Assembly (NCBI GenBank): GCA_947629965.1
Contig: CANRFS010000089.1
Span: 1-5,709, forward strand
DNA from: an uncultured Clostridia bacterium
Lineage (GTDB): Bacteria > Bacillota > Clostridia > TANB77 > CAG-508
Length of the DNA: 5,709 nucleotides
Direction of reading: 5' to 3'
This document shows positions 1 to 4,867 of the stretch, one piece after another. Every line of letters starts with the position of its first letter. Position 1 is the stretch's first letter. The notes below the pieces were generated by a model. That model ran no database searches. It saw only the letters and a list, made by a program, of their open reading frames with translations, and was not told where the DNA came from. The position numbers and the translations under genes are program-made.

Positions 1-319
1 TAGGGCATCCCATATTTATATCAATTATATCTGCAAATTTAGAAACAATTTTTGCTCCCTCGCCCATGATTTTTGGGTCACTTCCAAATATCTGAAAAGC
101 TATCGGTCTTTTTTCTCCATCAATATTCATTAGTTTTTTTGTCTTTTCATCATTATAAAATAAAGCTTTGCTACTAAGCATTTCTGTAAATACTAAACCT
201 GGATTACTATATTTTTCGCATATCATTCTAAATGGCAGGTCTGTTATCCCTGCCATTGGAGCAAGTAGTATATTATTTTCTAATTCTACGTTTCCTATTT
301 TTAATTTTCGTAAATACAT
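1..319 (-). CDS. dusB: tRNA-dihydrouridine synthase, DusB-like (N-terminal part, runs off the left edge)
   Basis: This FMN-dependent enzyme reduces specific uridines in the tRNA D-loop to dihydrouridine, in the cytoplasm. The 106 visible residues show the N-terminal half of the TIM-barrel domain. LAPMAGITDLPFR (residues 19-31) is the FMN-binding signature, followed by TEM (45-47), QIFGSDP (76-82) and INMGCP (101-106). The Cys of the GCP motif is the family's catalytic acid, and it falls just before the window edge. The start is the ATG at 317-319, preceded by AAGGAG at 326-331 with 6 nt spacing. The gene begins 14 nt after the rodA stop, so it is almost certainly cotranscribed with rodA. Nothing looks broken. 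The DusB subgroup is favoured by the NMGCP form of the motif, but the missing C-terminal part prevents separation from other Dus paralogues. A plain FMN oxidoreductase is unlikely. Confidence 0.9.
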   Translation of the reverse strand, partial: MYLRKLKIGNVELENNILLAPMAGITDLPFRMICEKYSNPGLVFTEMLSSKALFYNDEKTKKLMNIDGEKRPIAFQIFGSDPKIMGEGAKIVSKFADIIDINMGCP

Positions 320-333
320 CTATTTCTCCTTCA

Positions 334-1440
334 TTATTTTGTGAATAAATTCTTTTTACTTCTTGCACTAATATTTAATAATAATCCTATTAAAATAAAA
401 TTTGTTAAAAGTGAAGTTCCTCCATAACTAATAAATGGCAGTGGTACACCCGTAATTGGCAGAAGTCCTATGGTCATACCTATATTTTCTATTATATGAA
501 ATAGTAATACTCCAACAATTCCCATTGCAATGTATGAACCTAATTCATCTCGTGCGTTCTTTGCTATATTAATTGCTTTTGTTATAAGTACTACATACAC
601 TACTACAATTAATCCACATGTAATAAATCCTAATTCTTCACCTATCATTGAAAAAATAAAGTCTGTAGTTTTAGGATATAAAAATCCTAAATGTGTTTGA
701 GTTCCTTTAAGCCATCCCATTCCAAAAAGTTTTCCTGCTCCTATTGCTATTTTAGACTGTATAATATTATATCCTGCACCTCTTGGGTCTAAATTAGGAT
801 TTAAATATACATCTATTCTAGACTTTGCATGGTCTGGTAAAATAAAAAAGTACATTATAGGAAGTAATGTTACTAATAACAATAATGAAACAATTATATA
901 TTTTTTATCTATTCCTGCAACAAATAAAATTAAAACTAATGATAAAATATATGCAATTGCTGTACCATAATCTGGTTGCATTACTATCAACAAAACAGGC
1001 AAAAGTACAATTCCCAAAACCATTGCTAGTTTTAAAGGTTTATTAATTTCTTTTCTTGATCTTTTTTGTATATTTACAATTACAGAGCTTACTAAAATTA
1101 TAACAAAAATTTTAGCAGTTTCAGCAGGTTGAAATGCAAAAAAGCCTATATTAAACCAGCTTTTAGCTCCATTTATAGCACCTGTAAATAATACTGCAAT
1201 TAATAATATTATTGATAATCCATATAAATATGGAGAAATTCTTGCTATTATATTGTAATCTACAAATAAAATTAGTATTAAAATAGGAATACTAATACAT
1301 ATCCACATACATTGTTTTTTGAATTCATCTAATCCACTATCTATTGTAGCACTATACAAAGCTACTAATCCGATTAATACTAATATTAAAACACAAACTA
1401 AAATACTCCAGTCTATATTTTTTAATATTCTTTTATTCAT
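334..1440 (-). CDS. rodA: Rod-shape SEDS peptidoglycan glycosyltransferase RodA
   Basis: RodA is a polytopic inner-membrane enzyme of the SEDS family. It polymerises lipid II into glycan strands for side-wall elongation together with a class B penicillin-binding protein and MreB. The 368 residues are the usual family length and contain about ten hydrophobic segments. Visible family motifs are QPAE (104-107), QPDYGTA (155-161), LNPNLDPRGAGYN (213-225), QSKIAIGAG (228-236), TDFIFSMIGEE (259-269) and GVPLPFISYGG (331-341). Asp260 in TDF corresponds to the essential catalytic Asp of RodA. The DP.GAGYN..QSKIAIG..GTQ pattern fits RodA better than FtsW or SpoVE, although all three share the final PLPF..YGG motif. 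The ATG at 1438-1440 follows a GAGG ribosome binding site. The gene lies 30 nt after minE and 14 nt before dusB in one operon, matching the min-rodA order known in clostridia. Confidence 0.93.
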   Translation of the reverse strand: MNKRILKNIDWSILVCVLILVLIGLVALYSATIDSGLDEFKKQCMWICISIPILILILFVDYNIIARISPYLYGLSIILLIAVLFTGAINGAKSWFNIGFFAFQPAETAKIFVIILVSSVIVNIQKRSRKEINKPLKLAMVLGIVLLPVLLIVMQPDYGTAIAYILSLVLILFVAGIDKKYIIVSLLLLVTLLPIMYFFILPDHAKSRIDVYLNPNLDPRGAGYNIIQSKIAIGAGKLFGMGWLKGTQTHLGFLYPKTTDFIFSMIGEELGFITCGLIVVVYVVLITKAINIAKNARDELGSYIAMGIVGVLLFHIIENIGMTIGLLPITGVPLPFISYGGTSLLTNFILIGLLLNISARSKKNLFTK

Positions 1441-1460
1441 ATTACCTCACTAATTTTTTA

Positions 1461-1485
1461 GAAGCAAGTATTAATTACTTGCTTC
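1461..1485 (-). other. Perfect 10-bp hairpin with the minE stop codon in its loop
   Basis: GAAGCAAGTA (1461-1470) and TACTTGCTTC (1476-1485) are exact inverted repeats around a 5-nt loop (1471-1475). In the minus-strand transcript the loop reads AUUAA, so the UAA stop of minE lies in the loop. The rodA ribosome binding site follows about a dozen nucleotides after the stem. On the minus strand the stem is followed by an A-rich stretch, not by U residues, so it lacks the tail of an intrinsic terminator. A role in mRNA stability, processing or translational coupling between minE and rodA is inference. Confidence 0.75.
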
Positions 1486-2133
1486 TTCAGTTTTATCTTC
1501 TTTTTTTTCCTCACTTTTTAGTGTTTTTTGTTCTTCCTTATTTTCTTTTTCTATTTCTTCGTTTTCTATTTCTTCTTTTGGTTTTTCTTGTTTTGTTTCT
1601 TCTACTTTTTGTTCTTTGCTATCTTGCTTTTCATTATTCTCTTTTTTTGATTCTTGATCTATTTCCTTTTTATTTTCTGAATTTATTTTTTCTTTATCTT
1701 CATTCTCACCACTTTTTTTATCTTTTTCCTGTGTTTCTTTTTCTTCTTGCTTATTCTCTTCTTTTATTTCTTCTTTATCGTCTTTATTATTTTCTTCTGC
1801 CTTCTTATTTGCTTCTTTTTTTACTACATCCTTCATTTCATGTTTTATATTTATTATTGGAATATTTGCATAAAGAGATGGTGCACCTTGTGTTCCGTCT
1901 TCTGAAATTTCGTTTGTAAGTCTAACATCTATTGCCGACTCTTCTACTTCTATGTATTTTTTTATTACCTCTATTATTTCTTGCTTCATTAGTTCTAAGA
2001 AATCAGCAGAAACATTTGCTCTATCCTGCATTAATACTAAATGTAATCTTTCTTTTGCTGTTTCTTTACTATGAGTTTGCTTTGGCTCTGATTTCATCAA
2101 TTTCTTAAAAAATTTTGCTATATTCTCAAACAT
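1471..2133 (-). CDS. minE: Cell division topological specificity factor MinE with a long charged C-terminal tail
   Basis: MinE stimulates the MinD ATPase at the membrane and drives MinD dynamics, keeping the Z-ring at mid-cell. The first ~100 residues are a normal MinE. They start with an amphipathic membrane-contact helix (FENIAKFFKKLMK, 2-14), then AKERLHLVLMQDRA (26-39), the MinD-binding and anti-MinCD segment, then a topological specificity domain ending near YANIPIINI (88-96). Residues 101-220 are unusual: in residues 111-220, Lys plus Glu make up 64 of 110, with no aromatic residue, His or Cys and a net negative charge. Ordinary MinE is about 85-95 residues, so the gene is more than twice the expected length. 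The frame is open throughout, with no sign of a frameshift. The ATG at 2131-2133 has an AAAGGA site at 2141-2146. The gene starts 36 nt after minD, and its stop lies inside a hairpin. MinE identity is firm; the role of the tail is unknown. Confidence 0.93.
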   Translation of the reverse strand: MFENIAKFFKKLMKSEPKQTHSKETAKERLHLVLMQDRANVSADFLELMKQEIIEVIKKYIEVEESAIDVRLTNEISEDGTQGAPSLYANIPIINIKHEMKDVVKKEANKKAEENNKDDKEEIKEENKQEEKETQEKDKKSGENEDKEKINSENKKEIDQESKKENNEKQDSKEQKVEETKQEKPKEEIENEEIEKENKEEQKTLKSEEKKEDKTEEASN

Positions 2134-2169
2134 TTTATTTTCCTTTCTAGAAATACATCTTTTTAATTA

Positions 2170-2964
2170 TTACTTTTTTGAAAACCAACTCTTTATTTTG
2201 TTCCAAAAGCTTTTTTCTCTACCAGGAATTGTAACCTCAATATTTTCGCCCAATATTCTTTTTGATATTTCTATATATGCTTTACCTGATGGAGCTTTCT
2301 TATTTCTTATAACTGGTTCACCTTTATTTGTTTGTGTAATTATGTACTCATCGTCTGGAACTACACCTATTAAGTCAACAGATAGAAGGTCAACAATATC
2401 TTCTACTTCCATCATTTCACCTTTTTTTACCATAGCAGGTCTTAATCTATTTACTACTAATTCTGGATTTTTTATTTCTGAACTTTCTAATAGTCCTATT
2501 ATTCTATCTGCATCTCTTATAGCTGATATTTCAGCTGTTGTAACAACAATTGCTCTATCAGCACCTGCTATTGCATTTTTAAATCCTTGTTCTATACCTG
2601 CAGGACAGTCTATTAATATATAATCAAAATCCTCTTTTAATTTTTTTGTTAATTCTTTCATTTGCTCTTCATTTATCGCTGTTTTATCTCTGGTTTGTGC
2701 AGCTGGAAGTAAAAATAGCTCCTCAAAACGCTTGTCTTTAATTAATGCTTGTCTCAATTTACATTTTTCTTCAACAACGTCTACTATATCATAAACTATT
2801 CTATTCTCTAATCCCATAACAACATCTAGGTTTCTAAGTCCAATATCTGTATCGACTAAAACAACTTTTTTTCCTGCATCCGCAAGGCTGGATCCAAGAT
2901 TTGCTGTTGTTGTAGTTTTTCCAACTCCACCTTTTCCTGATGTTATAACTATAACTTCTCCCAT
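2170..2964 (-). CDS. minD: Septum site-determining ATPase MinD
   Basis: MinD is a ParA/MinD-type ATPase that dimerises with ATP on the membrane, recruits MinC to block FtsZ where present, and is released by MinE. At 264 residues it has the family's normal length. It shows the deviant Walker A motif KGGVGKTT (11-18) with the signature Lys11, DTDIGLRNLD (38-47) covering switch I, LPAAQTRDK (86-94), Walker B-like ILIDCPAG (116-123), TTAEISAIRDADR (142-154, switch II side), GEPVI (215-219) and GKAY (227-230). The last ~13 residues (SFWNKIKSWFSKK) form a clear amphipathic membrane-targeting helix. The ATG at 2962-2964 follows a full AGGAGG at 2975-2980. It is the first gene of the minD-minE-rodA-dusB operon and has its own promoter at 3012-3040. 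MinC, its usual upstream neighbour, is not in this window. Confidence 0.97.
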   Translation of the reverse strand: MGEVIVITSGKGGVGKTTTTANLGSSLADAGKKVVLVDTDIGLRNLDVVMGLENRIVYDIVDVVEEKCKLRQALIKDKRFEELFLLPAAQTRDKTAINEEQMKELTKKLKEDFDYILIDCPAGIEQGFKNAIAGADRAIVVTTAEISAIRDADRIIGLLESSEIKNPELVVNRLRPAMVKKGEMMEVEDIVDLLSVDLIGVVPDDEYIITQTNKGEPVIRNKKAPSGKAYIEISKRILGENIEVTIPGREKSFWNKIKSWFSKK

Positions 2965-2992
2965 AAAAACTTTTCCTCCTAAAATAAAATAA

Positions 2993-3009
2993 CTGTATTT
3001 TTAATACAG
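2993..3009 (-). promoter_or_regulatory. Inverted repeat at the predicted minD transcription start
   Basis: CTGTATT (2993-2999) and AATACAG (3003-3009) are perfect inverted repeats with a 3-nt centre. The predicted minD start of transcription (about 3005) falls inside the repeat. It could be an operator for a dimeric repressor or, if transcription starts further upstream, a small leader hairpin 12 nt before the AGGAGG site. It has no T-run that would make it a terminator. Chance cannot be excluded in such AT-rich DNA. Confidence 0.4.
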
Positions 3010-3011
3010 CT

Positions 3012-3040
3012 ATTTTATAATCTTTTACGGAAAAAGTCAA
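3012..3040 (-). promoter_or_regulatory. Predicted sigma-A promoter of the minD-minE-rodA-dusB operon
   Basis: On the minus strand a -35 box TTGACT (3035-3040; five of six consensus bases) is separated by exactly 17 bp from a -10 box TAAAAT (3012-3017; five of six). Transcription would start near 3005, about 40 nt before the minD ATG. No convincing terminator separates this promoter from the upstream gene on the same strand, so some readthrough is possible. Confidence 0.65.
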
Positions 3041-3151
3041 TTGGTAATTTATATAAAATTCTTTTAATAATAATAAATTTATAAATCACATCAATTTATT
3101 TGTTGAATTAATAAATAAGTGCCACAATGAACGGCCGATATCAATACCCTG

Positions 3152-3181
3152 TTTACATCAAAACTTATTCATTTATGTAAA
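3152..3181 (-). other. AT-rich inverted repeat spanning the stop codon at the end of the candidate variable region
   Basis: TTTACAT (3152-3158) and ATGTAAA (3175-3181) are perfect 7-bp inverted repeats with a 16-nt loop that holds the TAA stop at 3165-3167. After one mismatch two more pairs can form. It lies immediately after the RPAL codons, which is where several DGRs carry a hairpin or cruciform just beyond the variable region. The stem is AT-rich and the loop is long, so a functional assignment is tentative. Confidence 0.35.
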
Positions 3182-4727
3182 GCGCAGGCCTAAAAGAATA
3201 GTCACCTCTGGTGGTGACATTCGGATAGCCGTTGCTTCTGACAGATGCTACTCCAGATGAGATACAAGAACTACCACGACGAGTCCTACAGTTCGTAGCA
3301 TAGGCCTCAATTATCCATTCGAAGCAATTTCCCCCGATATCATATATATTCTTTGCTGCAAAATTATCACTTGCTCCTGTTGTTAATAAAATCTTTTTTG
3401 AGTTAGCTTTTTCTTTTTTATTTCCCGGTTCTTCTGATATCGATTGCCAGGCACCAAACAAATCATTAGAATAAGCAGCGTACTGGGCTTCTTGTCTATC
3501 AATTGTAAACGAACTTGAATTATAATTCCCCCAAGATACACTGCTAGATACGTTTTTTTCACTTTTAATAAAGTCTAAAATTGCATCCCATTGTACACCA
3601 TAGCATAACGTAGGTGTTACTCCTACTTTCTCTTTTTTGTCATCATAAAAGTGTTTGCATAAATATACTGCTCCATATCCTGATTCTTCTATAGGACTAT
3701 CTATATCCTTCATAGTTAATCCCCATGCCACATAGTTGTATGGATATTGGTCTCGTTTTACTACCATTTTTCCTTCTCCAGCAGACTCACTTGTTCTTGC
3801 TTTTGGTTGTCCTGTTATTTTATCCACACTTCCTGCTTCATATCTTCCAATGTAAAAGCCTTTGTTTGCTTCTACACTTGTTTTCATTGCGTTATAATCA
3901 TCAACTTCTCCATTGTATCCACCAGCATATGGTTCGGTATAATAAGTATTCAATCCTCCTACTCTTTCATTATCTTCCCACTCACTTCTATAAAATACAT
4001 CGTCAAATGTTTTTCCTTCTGGTACATCTACTGGTATCCATACAAATTCATTTCCATCACTATCTTGTATTACTAATCCATTTGATACTTTTTGGTTATT
4101 TTCTATACCATTTATTACTTTAAATCCTGCTGGTATTACTGCTGTTCCTGTATTATCTATCCATCTTGCATTTTGTGCTAAAGTTCCATCATTATTTTGT
4201 TTTGCTTTACTATATTCAGGTATTTTATCAGAATAATTGTTGTTTTTGTCGTAAACCTTAATACCATCACTATATGTGACTTCTATAGTATGCCCTCTTC
4301 CTTCAAATTTTGCTACAAAATCCTCATTGTCTCCTATTGGTGTCCAATATTCATCAGTTAATTTATCTTTATAATCCTCTGCTCTGAAGCTTAAATCATT
4401 CATTAATACATAAATTATATCTTCACTATTGTTGAAATCATAATACTTGCCGTTTACATTTACATTTTTCTGCCCTTTTCCTATCAATAATAATTGATCA
4501 ACCGTATATATTGGTATTACATTGCCGTTTCTAAAATATGAATTGTATATTTCCTCCATAGTACTAGTGGATTCATATACTTTTTTTGTTTCATTTAGCA
4601 TTTCTTTTTGAGTTTTTACTTTGTTTGCCACAATAATATATGAACTCATTAAGAATGATACTATAAATAATATTGTAACTAATGTTACAACCGTTATAGC
4701 TCCATTTTCTTTTTTTAAATTTTTCAT
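3165..4727 (-). CDS. Membrane-anchored FGE/C-type-lectin-fold protein, probable DGR target
   Basis: The 520-residue product begins with a short basic stretch, then NGAITVVTLVTILF and a single hydrophobic segment (about 10-34) followed by a charged helix (35-62). This resembles a pilin-like or pseudopilin anchor but lacks the usual Glu at +5. Residues 71-150 (IYTVDQLL..., WTPIG, FEGRGHTIEV) resemble the beta-rich GLUG-type modules of surface proteins. Residues ~195-520 resemble the FGE-sulfatase / CLec fold: IPAGF (198-202), FVWIPV (228-233), GFYIGRYEAG (290-299), IGGNCFEW (464-471), TRRGSS (482-487) and SFRPALYI (511-518). A catalytic FGE role is not supported. An exported or cell-surface ligand-binding protein is inferred. 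The last ~60 codons look diversified by adenine mutagenesis. The ATG at 4725-4727 has AAGGAG at 4735-4740. The gene has its own promoter and sits between divergent mutS2 and the min operon. Exact function is unknown. Confidence 0.85.
   Translation of the reverse strand: MKNLKKENGAITVVTLVTILFIVSFLMSSYIIVANKVKTQKEMLNETKKVYESTSTMEEIYNSYFRNGNVIPIYTVDQLLLIGKGQKNVNVNGKYYDFNNSEDIIYVLMNDLSFRAEDYKDKLTDEYWTPIGDNEDFVAKFEGRGHTIEVTYSDGIKVYDKNNNYSDKIPEYSKAKQNNDGTLAQNARWIDNTGTAVIPAGFKVINGIENNQKVSNGLVIQDSDGNEFVWIPVDVPEGKTFDDVFYRSEWEDNERVGGLNTYYTEPYAGGYNGEVDDYNAMKTSVEANKGFYIGRYEAGSVDKITGQPKARTSESAGEGKMVVKRDQYPYNYVAWGLTMKDIDSPIEESGYGAVYLCKHFYDDKKEKVGVTPTLCYGVQWDAILDFIKSEKNVSSSVSWGNYNSSSFTIDRQEAQYAAYSNDLFGAWQSISEEPGNKKEKANSKKILLTTGASDNFAAKNIYDIGGNCFEWIIEAYATNCRTRRGSSCISSGVASVRSNGYPNVTTRGDYSFRPALYINE
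3180..3345 (-). other. Candidate variable region (VR) of a diversity-generating retroelement
   Basis: This is the 3' end of the FGE/CLec gene. GC is 59 of 120 bases at 3181-3300, against about 26% further up the gene. For residues 479-511, 25 of 33 codons end in C or T, and the encoded residues (Cys, Arg, Ser, Ile, Val, Asp, Tyr, Thr, Gly) are those reachable when AAC/AAT codons are randomised at A. A makes up only 24 of 99 coding-strand bases there, against about 48% in a 60-bp sample near 4201-4260. The frame of fixed residues (EAY.TN, RG, SG, FRPALY) matches the layout known for CLec-type DGR targets. The boundaries are approximate: the 3' part around AGGCCTGCGC would be the initiation-of-mutagenic-homing zone. 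There is no template repeat or reverse transcriptase in the window, so the assignment rests on composition and motif. Confidence 0.65.
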
Positions 4728-4764
4728 TTACTTTCTCCTTTGTTAAAGTATATTATTTAATATT

Positions 4765-4794
4765 ATTATAATGTAATTACATGTATTTTTGCAA
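4765..4794 (-). promoter_or_regulatory. Predicted promoter of the FGE/CLec target gene
   Basis: On the minus strand TTGCAA (4789-4794) is followed after 18 bp by a perfect TATAAT (4765-4770). The start of transcription would be near 4758, giving a leader of about 30 nt that contains the AAGGAG site. The match suggests vegetative sigma-A expression. Confidence 0.6.
4771..4782. promoter_or_regulatory. 12-bp perfect palindrome inside the target-gene promoter
   Basis: ATGTAATTACAT is a perfect palindrome that abuts the -10 box and lies wholly in the -35/-10 spacer of the minus-strand promoter at 4765-4794. That position would suit an operator for a dimeric regulator. A 12-bp AT-rich palindrome can arise by chance, and no second copy is seen in the window. 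Confidence 0.3.
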
Positions 4795-4811
4795 TATGTT
4801 TTTAACTTTTA

Positions 4812-4840
4812 TTTACTTATATCGCTAAAAATGATAAAAT
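4812..4840 (+). promoter_or_regulatory. Predicted extended -10 promoter of mutS2
   Basis: TTTACT (4812-4817) is separated by 17 bp from TAAAAT (4835-4840), with a TG dinucleotide at 4832-4833 that makes an extended -10. Transcription would start near 4847, about 20 nt before the mutS2 ATG. It lies back to back with the promoter at 4765-4794; the two -35 boxes are 17 bp apart. Confidence 0.6.
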
Positions 4841-4867
4841 ACAAATTGTAATTTGAGGAGATTTAGA

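Noticed and set aside
1461..1485. Intrinsic terminator between minE and rodA
   Set aside because: The stem is perfect but the minus-strand sequence after it is A-rich, not a U-run, and rodA continues the operon 30 nt later.
1479..1919. Open frame on the plus strand of 146 codons rich in Leu/Phe
   Set aside because: It is antisense to the Lys/Glu-rich tail of minE; its Leu/Phe content is the mirror of GAA/AAA codons, and it has no ribosome binding site or domain.
2144..2153. Palindrome TTTCTAGAAA next to the minE ribosome binding site
   Set aside because: Only 10 bp, within the minD-minE gap and overlapping the AAAGGA site; no supporting evidence of function.
2198..2623. Open frame on the plus strand of 141 codons
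   Set aside because: It lies entirely antisense to minD, whose family motifs are unmistakable.
2834..3040. 68-codon open frame on the minus strand
   Set aside because: It overlaps the 5' end of minD in another frame; its C-terminal half is the out-of-frame reading of the MinD Walker A region.
3094..3116. Terminator for the FGE/CLec gene (ATTTATT/AATAAAT inverted repeat)
   Set aside because: The 7-bp stem is entirely A-T with a 9-nt loop and would be too weak; it is likely a by-product of 12% GC sequence.
3201..3218. GTCACC/GGTGAC hairpin inside the candidate variable region
   Set aside because: The 6-bp stem lies in codons expected to vary, so it is probably a chance product of diversification.
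3725..4123. Two overlapping plus-strand frames (to 4123 and 3747-4076)
   Set aside because: They are antisense to the FGE/CLec gene, with low-complexity hydrophobic content and no start signals.
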